Assembly (NCBI GenBank): GCA_001772615.1
Contig: MEUZ01000003.1
Span: forward strand, 1 to 64,000
Reading direction: 5' to 3'
DNA length: 64,000 nucleotides
Origin: a candidate division WWE3 bacterium RIFCSPHIGHO2_01_FULL_40_23
Lineage (GTDB): Bacteria; Patescibacteria; WWE3; UBA101185; 2-01-FULL-41-18
How positions within the stretch are numbered: the first letter of the stretch is position 1; every line of letters begins with the position of its first letter. A program made the position numbers and the translations under genes. A model generated the notes under the pieces. That model saw only the letters and a list, made by a program, of their open reading frames with translations. It had not been told where the DNA came from and ran no database searches. Shown here piece by piece: positions 42,775 to 53,143 of the stretch.

Positions 42775-45582
42775 CTATGAGCGAATCCTAAGCTTGCTTC
42801 CCTTTATAAAAGCCTTCACCTTGGCTTTGGATTTTACATATTCCCCAAATCTCTTAAGCATAATGTCGGTTTCGTTATTTTTTTCATATTCAAGCTCAAT
42901 AAATTTGTCAAGAGAAACACCCATAACTTTTCTAAGAGACTGTATAGATCTAATAAACTCCCTCGCGCTGCCTTCAAGTAATAACTCCTCATTTAGCTTT
43001 GTGTCAAGTTCAACGGTAATAAGATCGGTTTTTTGAGTTTTAATCTTAACATCCTTCACATTAAGCTCATCTTTAATAACTTCTAAGAGAGCGGGAGTCA
43101 GTTTCCCTTTTGAACTTGCAATTTTTAGGAGCGTAAGCGGCTGTCTCACCTTAATACCTTCTTCCCTTCTCTTGGCGTGCCCTTTTTCTGAAACAATCCT
43201 TACAAAAGCCATTTCTTCTTCCAGTTTTTTATCAATTTTTCTTGCATCAAAGCTTGGCCACTCTGAAAGATGAACGGACTCCTGGCTGGTAAGCTCTTTA
43301 AATGCCACCTCCGAAATAAAAGGCGCTATAGGGGCAAGCATTTTGGAAAGATTTATCAAGGAATAAGCCATTATACCCTGGGAAATTAAACTTTCTCTAA
43401 TCCTTTCTCTGCTTCTTCTTAAATACCATGTGGAAAAATCATCAATAAACGCCTGCAATGCCCTGCATGATGACACAACATCATATAAATCCATATACCT
43501 TGTTACATCTCTGACGGTTGAATTAATTCTAGAAAGGAGCCATTTATCCATTAAGTCTGAAGAATTTTCCTTAACCACATCCGATTTAGAATAAAGCTTA
43601 TAGAAAGAGAAAACATTCCAGAAAATATTAATAACTTTCTTATATACCTCATCTACATCTTTTTCGTTAATAATCACATTTTCCGCCCTCATTACTGAAG
43701 TAGACATCATATAAAATCTCAAAGAATCAACACCATACCTCTCAAAAACTAGGGCGGGGTCGGGATAATTCTTTCTTGATTTTGATAATTTTTTCCCATC
43801 AGTCCCAAGATAAACTCCTGTCACTACCACATTCAAGAAACTCGGCTTTTCAAATAATGCAACTGAAATCCTATGAAGCACGTTAAACCAGGCTCTTACC
43901 TGCCCTACATATTCGGCGATAAATTGCGCGGGATAGTTTTCTTCAAACTTTTCCCGATTCTCAAAAGGATAATGCAAAGAGGCGAAAGGCATTGAGGCAG
44001 ACTCAATCCAGCAATCAAAAACCTCGGGGATCCTTTTCATCTCCCCACCGCATTTACACTTTAATAAAATTTCATCAATGTATGGTCTGTGCAAATCTTT
44101 AAGCTTGTCAACAAGACTTTTGTCAACCGCCCTCTCCCTCATTTCCGACACACTCCCCACTATCTCTTTTAAGCCGCACTTTGAACAAATCCAAACAGGC
44201 ATTGGAGATCCCCAATATCTACTCCTTGATATATTCCAATCTGGGGAGGATTCAAGAATATTCTTAAACTGGCCATGTTTAAAATGGCCCGGAAACCAGT
44301 TGATCTTTTCATTTTCTTTTATAAGCTTTGGTTTTATCTTCTGTATATTAATAAACCAGGCGGGAACCGCATTGTAATATAGCGGCGTGTCACATCTGTA
44401 GCAAAAAGGATAAGAGTGGGTTGTCATCTCATCTTTTAAAAGAAGTTCTCTTTGCTTAAGATCTTCAATTATTATTGGATTGGCTTCTTTAAAAAATTTG
44501 CCTGACACCAATGTTACAAAATTTTGAAATCTTCCCTGATCATCAAGCATCGGAACTGTGGGAAGGTCCATCTTTAACGCTGCTTTGTAATCATCTTCCC
44601 CGTAGATTGCTGCCGTATGAACAACACCGGTTCCTTCCTCCATACTCACAAAATCGGAAGAAAAAACATAGTAAGCTTTCTTATCTCCTATCGGCAGGTA
44701 ATTGTACAAAGGCTCATACCCAAGCCCTACAAGATCTTTCCCCTTAAGGGTTCTTAAAAGTTTGTACCCTTTTGGAAGAATTGAAAGCCTGCTCTTGGCA
44801 AGGTAATAAGTTTCGTCTCCGGCTTTAACCTCCGCATAATCCAAACTTTCATCAACTGCAAGACCTACATTTCCAGGGAGAGTCCAAGGTGTAGTCGTCC
44901 AGGCCAGAATGTACGCACTCTTCTTTGATACAAGCTTAAATTTTACATAAACCGAGGTTTCAGTGACATCCTGATAACTGTTATCCATCGCAATCTCAAA
45001 ATTTGAAAGCGGCGTAGCACATCTTGGACAATATAAAATTACATGCCTTCCTTCATAAATAAGTCCTTTGTCATAAAGTTTTCCAAACGCCCACCAGACA
45101 GATTCAATGTAGGTATTATCAAGAGTCTTATAGGAATTTTCCATGTCAACCCATCTTCCAACCCTCCTTATCACTTTCCTCCACTCCTTGTCATATCTAA
45201 AGACTGAAGCTCTGCAGGCTTGATTAAACTTTTCAATACCCAATTCTTCAATACCTCGCTTCCCTCCTTTGAGTTTTAATTCCTGCTCTATTAAATTTTC
45301 TATAGGAAGACCATGGCAGTCCCATCCCCATACTCTCTCAACTCTATAACCTCTCATGGTGAAATATCTGGGGACAACATCCTTTGCCGTGGATCCAAGA
45401 ATATGACCGTAATGGGGAAGTCCTGTCGCAAACGGGGGTCCATCATAAAAAACGAAGGAACGGGACTTAGGATTCTTCTCAACGCTTTTTTCAAAAATTT
45501 TATTCTTATCCCAAAAATCCAAGACTTTCTTCTCAAGCTCTGAGAAATTCACTTTTTCCTGATAGTTTTTTACAAATTGCAT
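42775..45582 (-). CDS. ileS: Isoleucyl-tRNA synthetase
   Basis: A 935-residue class I synthetase. The HIGH motif is PHYGHILGSTAKD (~57), the KMSKS loop is KLSKSRKNYPDP, and the editing domain has 'WTTTPWTLPGN'. Knuckle-like pairs (CPRCATP; CSKCGLKEI; CKCGGEM) sit in the middle. The anticodon-binding domain is complete. The length and motifs fit the eukaryote-like (type 2) IleRS class, which is often linked to mupirocin insensitivity; the class assignment is inferred. Confidence 0.95.
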   Translation of the reverse strand: MQFVKNYQEKVNFSELEKKVLDFWDKNKIFEKSVEKNPKSRSFVFYDGPPFATGLPHYGHILGSTAKDVVPRYFTMRGYRVERVWGWDCHGLPIENLIEQELKLKGGKRGIEELGIEKFNQACRASVFRYDKEWRKVIRRVGRWVDMENSYKTLDNTYIESVWWAFGKLYDKGLIYEGRHVILYCPRCATPLSNFEIAMDNSYQDVTETSVYVKFKLVSKKSAYILAWTTTPWTLPGNVGLAVDESLDYAEVKAGDETYYLAKSRLSILPKGYKLLRTLKGKDLVGLGYEPLYNYLPIGDKKAYYVFSSDFVSMEEGTGVVHTAAIYGEDDYKAALKMDLPTVPMLDDQGRFQNFVTLVSGKFFKEANPIIIEDLKQRELLLKDEMTTHSYPFCYRCDTPLYYNAVPAWFINIQKIKPKLIKENEKINWFPGHFKHGQFKNILESSPDWNISRSRYWGSPMPVWICSKCGLKEIVGSVSEMRERAVDKSLVDKLKDLHRPYIDEILLKCKCGGEMKRIPEVFDCWIESASMPFASLHYPFENREKFEENYPAQFIAEYVGQVRAWFNVLHRISVALFEKPSFLNVVVTGVYLGTDGKKLSKSRKNYPDPALVFERYGVDSLRFYMMSTSVMRAENVIINEKDVDEVYKKVINIFWNVFSFYKLYSKSDVVKENSSDLMDKWLLSRINSTVRDVTRYMDLYDVVSSCRALQAFIDDFSTWYLRRSRERIRESLISQGIMAYSLINLSKMLAPIAPFISEVAFKELTSQESVHLSEWPSFDARKIDKKLEEEMAFVRIVSEKGHAKRREEGIKVRQPLTLLKIASSKGKLTPALLEVIKDELNVKDVKIKTQKTDLITVELDTKLNEELLLEGSAREFIRSIQSLRKVMGVSLDKFIELEYEKNNETDIMLKRFGEYVKSKAKVKAFIKGSKLRIRS

Positions 45583-45599
45583 ACAAGAAACCTTTCCCT

Positions 45600-45716
45600 T
45601 TACATCTCCCTAAGAACAATCTCATCAACTTCCCTAGCCCTAACAACCAGCACTCCCACAACAACAAATCCAAAAACAATCAAAATGACCAGTGATAAAA
45701 ACGTTTTAAAACTCAT
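45600..45716 (-). CDS. 38-residue single-helix membrane protein
   Basis: It starts at ATG 45716, overlapping the end of the adenosyltransferase gene by 11 bases, with AAAAGG just upstream. The product is MSFKTFLSLVILIVFGFVVV followed by GVLVVRAREVDEIVLREM: one strong hydrophobic helix and a short charged tail. Position and composition support a real small membrane protein between the adenosyltransferase and ileS. The role is unknown. Confidence 0.5.
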   Translation of the reverse strand: MSFKTFLSLVILIVFGFVVVGVLVVRAREVDEIVLREM

Positions 45717-46254
45717 CCCTTTTACTCCATATGAACTCTTTCGTATTTTCCATCTTATTAACATAGCGTGCAAGGGTAAAAAGCAAGTCAGAAAGCCTGT
45801 TTAAATACATGATGATACTTCCCGATACTTTTTCTTCCTTAGAAAAAGACACAATGTTTCTCTCGCATCTTCTGCAAACAGATCTGGTTAAATGAAGTGA
45901 GGAAGAAGGAACTGATCCTCCGGGAAGAATAAAATTTGAAAGCTTACTAACCTTGGCAGAATACTTATCTATGCACTTTTCTACAAAGGAAGTTCTCCTT
46001 TTTAACCTGGAGGATGTTCTAACCTGTTCTTCCAATGAAGGAAGTACAAAACCTATCGTAAATAAATCTCTCTGAACACCAGTAAGAATCAAGTTTATCT
46101 CGTCAAGCTTAATATAGGAGATGCTGACACCCAAAGCACTGTTAAGCTCATCCAAACATCCTAAAGATTCTATGATTTTTGCATCCTTTGAAACTCTCTT
46201 ACCTCTAAACAGAGAAGTTTTTCCCTCGTCACCTGTTTTAGTGTAAATTTTCAT
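45706..46254 (-). CDS. Cob(I)alamin adenosyltransferase, PduO type
   Basis: A 182-residue ATP:corrinoid adenosyltransferase with KIYTKTGDEGKTSLFRGKRV (ATP loop), LGCLDELNSALGV, FILPGGS, 'HLTRSVCRRCERNI' and YLNRLSDLLFTLARYVN. It makes adenosylcobalamin. It lies 48 bases after the class II ribonucleotide reductase gene, whose cofactor this is, so the two form a functional unit. No corrinoid synthesis genes are in view, so cobalamin is presumably scavenged. Confidence 0.93.
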   Translation of the reverse strand: MKIYTKTGDEGKTSLFRGKRVSKDAKIIESLGCLDELNSALGVSISYIKLDEINLILTGVQRDLFTIGFVLPSLEEQVRTSSRLKRRTSFVEKCIDKYSAKVSKLSNFILPGGSVPSSSLHLTRSVCRRCERNIVSFSKEEKVSGSIIMYLNRLSDLLFTLARYVNKMENTKEFIWSKRDEF

Positions 46255-46302
46255 ACTATTAAGGATTATAGGTTAAAGTTGAAGAAGATGAAAATTGAAT
46301 CC

Positions 46303-48786
46303 TTAGCATCTGCTGTACCCGCACGTATAGCACTTGGCACAGCCCTCTTCCAAAACGAGAGTTGAGTTACCACAGTCAGGGCACATGTCGGAAGAAAAGA
46401 ACAAGTTTTGCTCTTTCTTTTCGGGCTCAATAATATTGTGGCCGTTCTGTTTAACGGTAAAACCAAATTCCCTGGCAAAAACTTTTGCCACAGCATCAGG
46501 TATTGATGAAATCCTGTTAGGGCCAAAACCTATAGAGCTCGAACCACCGATACCTATAAGCTGGTCTATTATTTCGCTAACTGTATGAGAGGAATCTCTT
46601 GATGATCTTAACCATCCGGACATAAGTCTTCCCATTGCCTCTGCGAGGCCTGAAACATCTGAACCCGCTTTACCTACAGTTAGAAAAACCTCAAAAGGCT
46701 CATTTTCCCTTTCCCTTGTTATGTTTATATACGCTACCCCTTGAGGTGTTCTTAATTTATATGTCACACCTTCAAGTCTTTCCGGTCTTGCCTTTACAGC
46801 ACTCACATCAATATTCTTTATGGTACTAGAAGCATCCGATTCTTTCTTCTTTTTGGTTTCATGTGTTTCCAAGACCACTTCCTTTCTTGTACCGGTAACA
46901 TAGACTGTAATCCCCTTACACCCAAGCTTCCAAGCCTTTATATAAACCGATGCAATGTCATCCTTAGTTGCCGTTTCCGGAAAATTACATGTTTTTGAGA
47001 GCGAGTTGTCAATAAAAGCCTGGATAGAGGCCTGCATCATAACATGTTCATCAGGTGTAATATCAGATGAAACTACAAAAACGTTTTTTATTTCTGCGGG
47101 AAGTTCTGCTACTCTCTGGCATGTTCCGGTTCTAACAACCTCATCTATTATTTTTTCTTTAAGCTTTGCCTCTATACCAGCTTCATTTAAAGCGTTTTCA
47201 AAAAGCGGACTTGTGTAAGTAAGGGTGAGCTTGTTTTCATTTCCAGCGGCCTGATAAACATTCCTCAAATAGGCCAAAGCAAAGGCGGGCTCACAGCCAT
47301 ATCCTTCGCAACCTGCGACAGTTGAGATTGTCCCCGTAGGGGCAACCGTCGTCTGAGCCCCATTTCTTATCCCATACTTTTTTATACCTTCGGTTACAAC
47401 ATTCCAGTCCAGTTTGGGCCTCCACCAGTTTGTGGCATGTGAAAATAATGGTTTTGGAGGTTCCCACTTCAAGTCTTTAGGATCGTAGATACTTCCCGAA
47501 ATAGCTTTGAAGGACCCGCGCTCCCTTGCAAGATCTATGGATGTAATCATTGAGTGGTATCTGATAAATTCTGAAACTTGAGACGCAAACTCACAACCTT
47601 CCCTACTCCCATAACGGATCCCAAGGGTATACATACTATCAGCAAGACCCATAAAACCAAGTCCTATTCTTCTTACGCTTTCTGCCGATCTTCTTAGCTC
47701 CGGAACTGCCTCAACGTACTTATTGGCCGTAACCACATTGTCTAAAAATCTTGTAGAAAGGATCACTGTTTCCTTCAAGGCACCCCAATCCAGTTTTTTA
47801 TCAGGGGTTATATGCTCGGCAAGGTTAACAGAGCCAAGACAACAATTTTCGTAAGGGCCTAACCACTGCTCTCCACAAGGGTTGGTTGCTTCTAGAGAGT
47901 AAAGATGGGGAACTGGATTTGATCTGTTTGCAACATCAATAAATAAAACACCGGGTTCTCCGTTCCTGTGAGCGAAAGAAATAATCATATCAAATATTTC
48001 TTTAGCTAAAACCGTTTCAACAATCCTTCCGTCGTGTGGGTCAATAAGATCGTAGGTGGTGTTTGATTCAACAGCTTTCATAAAAGCATCTGTAACTGCA
48101 ACAGAAATGTTAAAATTGGAGACACTTCCCTCGGTTGCTTTGCAGGAAATAAAGTCCCTTATATCCGGATGGTCAACTCTTAAAACTGCCATATTTGCCC
48201 CCCTCCTTGCTCCCCCTTGAGCTATCTCCCCAAAAGCTGAATCATAAACTTTAAGAAACCCTACTGGACCTGTTGCTTTGCCATTGCTCGTTTTAACAAT
48301 TGCACCCTTTGGCCTTAATCTTGAAAACGAGAAACCATTCCCTCCGCCAACCTGCTGAATTAACGCTGCTGCTCTAAGAGTGGAAAATATCCCATTAGAT
48401 TCTTTACCAAGGTCGTCTTCTATAGGCAGTACAAAACAAGCCGCGAGCTGACCAAGTGGAGTTCCGGCACCCGTAAAGGTAGGGGAGTTTGGAAAAAACT
48501 TTTTTGTGGTGAGAAGATTATAAAACTCAACTTCAGAAGTCTTTACATCAAGGTATCCCAAGTCCGGCTCCGCAACACATCTTGCGATTCTTTCAAACAT
48601 TTCTTCTATACCCTCCGCAGGCTCTCCGTCGGCGCCTCTTCTTAAGTATCTTTTTGTAAGAACTGTTTTACTATTTTCATCTAGTACAATTCTTGTATTC
48701 TTCTCAATATGTTTTTTTGAATCAACTCCACCTGATCCATTTAAAGTAGCATCTTTACTTGAAGGTTTAACCTGTAGCCACTGCAT
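46303..48786 (-). CDS. nrdJ: Adenosylcobalamin-dependent (class II) ribonucleotide reductase
   Basis: An 827-residue NrdJ that reduces ribonucleotides without oxygen. Active-site elements are [20 protein letters not shown] (radical Cys), [14 protein letters not shown] and the loop [38 protein letters not shown] binds substrate. The C-terminal tail is a zinc ribbon or redox Cys set: CPDCGNS...[12 protein letters not shown]. It is followed by the adenosyltransferase that makes its cofactor. No cobalamin riboswitch is visible in the 144 bases before it. Confidence 0.95.
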   Translation of the reverse strand: MQWLQVKPSSKDATLNGSGGVDSKKHIEKNTRIVLDENSKTVLTKRYLRRGADGEPAEGIEEMFERIARCVAEPDLGYLDVKTSEVEFYNLLTTKKFFPNSPTFTGAGTPLGQLAACFVLPIEDDLGKESNGIFSTLRAAALIQQVGGGNGFSFSRLRPKGAIVKTSNGKATGPVGFLKVYDSAFGEIAQGGARRGANMAVLRVDHPDIRDFISCKATEGSVSNFNISVAVTDAFMKAVESNTTYDLIDPHDGRIVETVLAKEIFDMIISFAHRNGEPGVLFIDVANRSNPVPHLYSLEATNPCGEQWLGPYENCCLGSVNLAEHITPDKKLDWGALKETVILSTRFLDNVVTANKYVEAVPELRRSAESVRRIGLGFMGLADSMYTLGIRYGSREGCEFASQVSEFIRYHSMITSIDLARERGSFKAISGSIYDPKDLKWEPPKPLFSHATNWWRPKLDWNVVTEGIKKYGIRNGAQTTVAPTGTISTVAGCEGYGCEPAFALAYLRNVYQAAGNENKLTLTYTSPLFENALNEAGIEAKLKEKIIDEVVRTGTCQRVAELPAEIKNVFVVSSDITPDEHVMMQASIQAFIDNSLSKTCNFPETATKDDIASVYIKAWKLGCKGITVYVTGTRKEVVLETHETKKKKESDASSTIKNIDVSAVKARPERLEGVTYKLRTPQGVAYINITRERENEPFEVFLTVGKAGSDVSGLAEAMGRLMSGWLRSSRDSSHTVSEIIDQLIGIGGSSSIGFGPNRISSIPDAVAKVFAREFGFTVKQNGHNIIEPEKKEQNLFFSSDMCPDCGNSTLVLEEGCAKCYTCGYSRC

Positions 48787-48930
48787 ATTCTAAAAAACAA
48801 AAAATCCCTGACGAAGCTTATAACAAAGCCTAATTGTTAATAATAAATAAATACCTGGCTATATTTATTGAACCATACACAAGATTAGCAAGCAAGAAGA
48901 TTTTTCTGCTACATTAGAGGGAATTAAGGA

Positions 48931-50031
48931 TTATCTTTTTCTCAAGAAAGTTGGAATATCAAATCTCTCATCACCAAACAGATTATCTTCTTTCTTAATT
49001 TCTTCTTTTTCAGGTTGTTCTTCCAGTTTTTCCGCCATCTTTTCTCTCTTCTCTATTCTCCCATACTGCTTAACCAGCTCATTATCAAAACCTGTGGCAA
49101 TAACGGTTATTTTAACTTGATCATCAAGACTTTGATCTATCGTTGCCCCAAATATGATATTGGCATCAGAGCTTGCAGCCTCGCTTATAATCCTTGCTGC
49201 CTCATCTACTTCATGCATTGATAGGTTATCACTTCCAATAACGTTAAATAATATACCTGTAGCACCTTCTATTGAAACTTCAAGAAGCGGTGAGGAGACA
49301 GCTGCCCTTGCTGCTGTTACAGCTCTATTCTCACCTGTTCCTCTTCCAATACCCATTAATGCGGAGCCAGCTTCCGTCATAATAGTTCTAACATCCGCAA
49401 AATCAACGTTTATTAGTCCTGGCATAGTAATTAAATCTGAAATCCCCTGTACACCTTGACCCAAAACATTATCTGAAACCTTAAACGCTTCTATTATAGA
49501 CATCTTTTTCTCTACAACTTCCAAAAGCTTCTGGTTCGGAATGGTAATCAACGCGTCAACCTTTCCTTTCAGATTAGTGACGCCTCTTTCAGCATTTTGC
49601 ATTCTCCTAGTACCTTCAAAGTTAAAAGGTTTAGTAACAAAACCGACGACCAAAGAACCTACCGATTTTGCAATCTCTGCAATTATGGGTGCAGCACCCG
49701 TGCCGGTTCCACCCCCCATCCCCGCTGTAATAAAAATCATGTCTGAACCCTCAAGATGCCCTTTTATCACATCAGAGGACTCGTGAGCTGCCCTTTCCCC
49801 TATTTCAGGATTAGCTCCCGAACCAAGACCTTTAGTTATTTCCTGACCAATTGGAATTTTTATAGGCGCTTGATTAACAGACAAGGCCTGTGCATCCGTG
49901 TTAATTGCAATAAATTCCACTCCTGCAATACTTTGGGATTCAATCATCGTATTTAATGCATTGCAACCGCAACCTCCTATACCGACTACTTTAATTTTAG
50001 CGTAACGCTCTATCTCAGGCTTCACCAACAT
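48931..50031 (-). CDS. ftsZ: Cell division protein FtsZ
   Basis: A 366-residue tubulin homologue that forms the division ring. It has the GTP-binding GMGGGTGTGAAP signature (~103), 'GIGGCGCNALNTMIE' at the N terminus, and the T7 loop with 'NVDFADVR'. The C-terminal peptide FDIPTFLRKR is the usual anchor for FtsA. It is the last gene of the division cluster; a 144-base gap separates it from nrdJ. Confidence 0.97.
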   Translation of the reverse strand: MLVKPEIERYAKIKVVGIGGCGCNALNTMIESQSIAGVEFIAINTDAQALSVNQAPIKIPIGQEITKGLGSGANPEIGERAAHESSDVIKGHLEGSDMIFITAGMGGGTGTGAAPIIAEIAKSVGSLVVGFVTKPFNFEGTRRMQNAERGVTNLKGKVDALITIPNQKLLEVVEKKMSIIEAFKVSDNVLGQGVQGISDLITMPGLINVDFADVRTIMTEAGSALMGIGRGTGENRAVTAARAAVSSPLLEVSIEGATGILFNVIGSDNLSMHEVDEAARIISEAASSDANIIFGATIDQSLDDQVKITVIATGFDNELVKQYGRIEKREKMAEKLEEQPEKEEIKKEDNLFGDERFDIPTFLRKR

Positions 50032-50043
50032 AAATTGAAAATC

Positions 50044-51294
50044 TTAGGGCAGAAAAGATTTAAAGAAATTAATACTCTTAGAGACTAATCCACCAATCTT
50101 ACTCTTTGAGCCTCCAAAAGACAAGTTTGAACTCTTAGTTCGCATAAAATGACTTCCGTAAAGAAGAACCCCAACAGTTGCTGAAAAAGCCGGGCCTTCA
50201 ATTTCATCAATTAAACCCGTAACACCTCTAGGATATCCAACTCTTACAGGCATTTTTAGCACGTTTTTTGCTATTTTTTCAATACCACAGGTCGCGGCAG
50301 CCCCTCCTGTTACAATGAGACCAGCCGGAAGCTTACCCGAAAGGTTTCCTTTCCTTACTTCCAAAGCAATCAACCTCAAAATTTCGTCAAGCCTAGCATC
50401 AATGATGTCATATAAAAGTTTTTTTGGGATAGTATCTGTATCAAGATTAAATTCTGTAACATCCAAATCGTCGTTTTTCTTCTCGCCTTCCAAAGGTTTT
50501 TTGTCTCTCTCAAGAGAAAGATTAATCTTTATTTTTTCCGCAGCTTCCATTGAAGCCCTTAGCCCTATTGCAAGATCAGAAGTTACATGCTGTCCTCCAA
50601 TTGGAAGAACTGAAGAATATACGGGACTTCCATCTGAAAAGATAACTATGGATGTCGTGCCCCCGCCTATATCAACAAGTATAGCCCCAAGCTCTTTTTC
50701 GGTATCGGTTAAAACAGCCTCACTTGATGCTATACCAGTAAATACAAGATCCTCAACCTCTACACCGACTTGAGTAACGCATTTAACCAAATTTCTCATG
50801 CTTGTTGCAAGGCCTGTTATAACATTCGTCTCAACCTCAAGTCTTACACCGCTCATACCGGTCGGATCTTTTATGCCGCTTTGTCCATCCACTATGAAAT
50901 CCCTAGGAATAACATGGATTATCTCTTTGGAAGATGGTAAAGAAATTGCCTGCGCGGCTTCCGTAACTCTTGCTATGTCTTCTGCACCTATCTCAACACC
51001 TTGATGCGACACTGCAACCACTCCATGTGAATTCATTGACTCTATATGACTTCCTGAAACCGTTACATAAGCCGACTGAATTGATATTCCGGCCATCCTT
51101 TGAGCTCTCTCCAAACTCTGATCAATTGCCTCCACAGCCTCATCAATATCAACAACTACACCCCTTTTTATTCCAGTGGATGGAACTTGAGAAACACCTA
51201 TAACTGAAACCCTGCCTTCTGAAACATTCGCAACTATGGTACTGATTTTTGAAGATCCTATATCTATTCCGGTTACAAATTTATCTTTACCCAT
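50044..51294 (-). CDS. ftsA: Cell division protein FtsA
   Basis: A 416-residue actin-like protein that anchors FtsZ to the membrane. It has VTGIDIGSSKISTIV (phosphate 1), LGAILVDIGGGTTSIVIF (phosphate 2) and GLIVTGGAA (adenosine). The C terminus ends in a short amphipathic stretch (VSKSINFFKSFLP), typical of the FtsA membrane anchor. It lies 12 bases upstream of ftsZ. Confidence 0.96.
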   Translation of the reverse strand: MGKDKFVTGIDIGSSKISTIVANVSEGRVSVIGVSQVPSTGIKRGVVVDIDEAVEAIDQSLERAQRMAGISIQSAYVTVSGSHIESMNSHGVVAVSHQGVEIGAEDIARVTEAAQAISLPSSKEIIHVIPRDFIVDGQSGIKDPTGMSGVRLEVETNVITGLATSMRNLVKCVTQVGVEVEDLVFTGIASSEAVLTDTEKELGAILVDIGGGTTSIVIFSDGSPVYSSVLPIGGQHVTSDLAIGLRASMEAAEKIKINLSLERDKKPLEGEKKNDDLDVTEFNLDTDTIPKKLLYDIIDARLDEILRLIALEVRKGNLSGKLPAGLIVTGGAAATCGIEKIAKNVLKMPVRVGYPRGVTGLIDEIEGPAFSATVGVLLYGSHFMRTKSSNLSFGGSKSKIGGLVSKSINFFKSFLP

Positions 51295-51300
51295 ACTGAT

Positions 51301-52068
51301 CTATTCTACTACTACATTATCATATCTTAAATCTATTTTTTTTAACACGATTTCATTCTGATCTTGACGCTTAATAACCTCTTTTAACAAACTTATCTGT
51401 GAAAAAACATCTTTCTTTAGGCTTATATAAACCTTAATATCGCCTTTTATTAGAGCTTCCACATAGCTGTCATTTTCAATTCTTAAAAAAGTCATATTTA
51501 TGTCTTCCTCTTCCATTATTTTTACAATTAAAAGGGGTACACTAAGGTAATTTCCAGGAACGAAACCACCGTTTGTTATGTCGCCATCCCCCCTATAAAG
51601 CACCAGGGGAAGATTTAAAAAAGGTGGTTTAACTTCTCCCAGAACAAAACCTTCATCATCAACTAAATATGTAACTTCTGAACCTTCCTTTTTTACGAGT
51701 GCCGCTTCTTTTCTTTCCACAAAGTTCACATATATGGAATCAGGATAAACTCTCTTCACACTAAGCACTTTTATTGAGGGGAATGTTCCCAAAAACATTG
51801 CTATCAACTCTTTTTTATTGAGAAGCACTATGTTTTTCCCTAGCACATTTGCCTCCACAACCGTTTTAATATTTTTGGCATCAGTAAATTTGGCATTTCC
51901 CTCTACGATCACTCTTTTGATAACGAGATTTTCAAGAAACTTTTTTGGAAGTGAGGATCTAAGAAAAAAAAGTATAAAACCAACAAAAATTATCCCCAAG
52001 AAAATAGGCGGGAGTTTTGAAAACTTTCTTCTGATGTTACTTAACAAGTATTTCCTGGTATATGTCAT
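51301..52068 (-). CDS. ftsQ: FtsQ/DivIB-like POTRA protein
   Basis: A 255-residue bitopic protein. A short cytoplasmic tail and one transmembrane helix (about residues 19-37) precede a POTRA domain (about 45-115; VIVEGNAKFTDAKNIKTVVE), then a beta domain with 'EGFVLGEV'. It fits the division linker FtsQ by fold and place between murG and ftsA. Its first 32 bases overlap the end of murG. Confidence 0.85.
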   Translation of the reverse strand: MTYTRKYLLSNIRRKFSKLPPIFLGIIFVGFILFFLRSSLPKKFLENLVIKRVIVEGNAKFTDAKNIKTVVEANVLGKNIVLLNKKELIAMFLGTFPSIKVLSVKRVYPDSIYVNFVERKEAALVKKEGSEVTYLVDDEGFVLGEVKPPFLNLPLVLYRGDGDITNGGFVPGNYLSVPLLIVKIMEEEDINMTFLRIENDSYVEALIKGDIKVYISLKKDVFSQISLLKEVIKRQDQNEIVLKKIDLRYDNVVVE

Positions 52069-53143
52069 CTGCTAAAACTTTGGCTGAATCCGAAACTATC
52101 TCAATCTTTCGATCACTTTTTAAAATAAACGAATTTAAATTTCTTAACACAAATGAAATATCATCTATAAGTCTTTTTTTAGTAAGCTCTTCCTCGGGTA
52201 TTATTTTGGAAAGGCCTAAATCTTCCACAATTTTTGCATTTAGAAACTGTTCGTTATGAGAAACCCACGGAATAGGTATAAATATAGATGGTTTTTCTAA
52301 CGCTAACAGTTCATACACTGTATTAGCTCCGGCTCTTGAAACAACAAGTGAGGTTTTAGACAGCACCTCTCCAATATGTTTAGTGTCAATGTAATCATAA
52401 ACTTTATACCTTTCCTTCAGACCTTCCGGTAGTTTCTCCCGTCTTTGTAACAATTCATTATAGTCATCCGATTCACTGTAACTTCCGCATTGATGAATGA
52501 CATTTGCAATAATCAGGAGATCTTCAAGAACACCTTTAACGCATTCGTTTATTACATGAGAACCCTGCTTTCCACCGGTAATATAAATTATCGGCAGGTT
52601 GTTATTAAAAGTGACTTCACTTGACCTGGGATTTAGTACTTCTTCCCTTATCGGAAGTCCTGTATACAAAGTTTTGCTTTTCGGAAAGTACTTGGCCGAA
52701 TCCCTCCAGGATATATAAATTCTTTTTACAAAGAAAGAAATAAATCTATTTGCAAACCCGGCCACAACTGTCTGTTCGTGGGTAGCAGACGGAATTCTTA
52801 ACAAAAAACCGGCAAGTACTACAGGAACCGATATATAACCCCCGAATGACAAAATCCCATCTGGTTTAAGCTTTTGTAAAAGCCTAAATGCCTTAGCAAG
52901 CCCAAAAAAAGTTTTGGCTATCCTAAAAGGACTATAAATTTTATAAAACTTGCCGGCATCAATATCAAAAAACGGAATGCCCATAGATGTAATTTCTTTA
53001 TATTCAGAGCTTTTATTCTTGTCCTTCCACAAAGAATATGTATGCCCAACCCACAGAATTTCAACATTTTCATATCTCTTTTTAAATTCATTTATCACAG
53101 GAATTGCGGTTGTGTGATGACCCCCGGTAATAAGAAGTTTCAT
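52037..53143 (-). CDS. murG: MurG-type lipid II synthase with a divergent N-terminal loop
   Basis: A 368-residue GT28 enzyme that adds N-acetylglucosamine to lipid I. I chose ATG 53143 because it overlaps the ftsW stop (ATGA) and gives the proper N terminus, MKLLITGG. The usual GGTGGH loop is GGHHTTAIP and the HEQN motif is HEQTVVAGFANR. The donor-binding part is more typical (YITGGKQGSHVINE, SRAGANTVYELLALEKPSIFIP). The same N-terminal change recurs, as far as I recall, in other CPR MurG proteins. Confidence 0.88.
   Translation of the reverse strand: MKLLITGGHHTTAIPVINEFKKRYENVEILWVGHTYSLWKDKNKSSEYKEITSMGIPFFDIDAGKFYKIYSPFRIAKTFFGLAKAFRLLQKLKPDGILSFGGYISVPVVLAGFLLRIPSATHEQTVVAGFANRFISFFVKRIYISWRDSAKYFPKSKTLYTGLPIREEVLNPRSSEVTFNNNLPIIYITGGKQGSHVINECVKGVLEDLLIIANVIHQCGSYSESDDYNELLQRREKLPEGLKERYKVYDYIDTKHIGEVLSKTSLVVSRAGANTVYELLALEKPSIFIPIPWVSHNEQFLNAKIVEDLGLSKIIPEEELTKKRLIDDISFVLRNLNSFILKSDRKIEIVSDSAKVLADDIYQEILVK

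Noticed and set aside
42775..45582. KLSKS instead of KMSKS in IleRS as an oddity
   Set aside because: The Met-to-Leu change is common in synthetases and is not informative.
48787..48930. Cobalamin riboswitch before nrdJ
   Set aside because: The gap is only 144 bases and shows no B12-box-like or conserved multi-stem pattern that I can recognise.
50315..50773. 152-codon plus-strand frame antisense to ftsA
   Set aside because: Shadow of ftsA codon usage; no start signals or domain.
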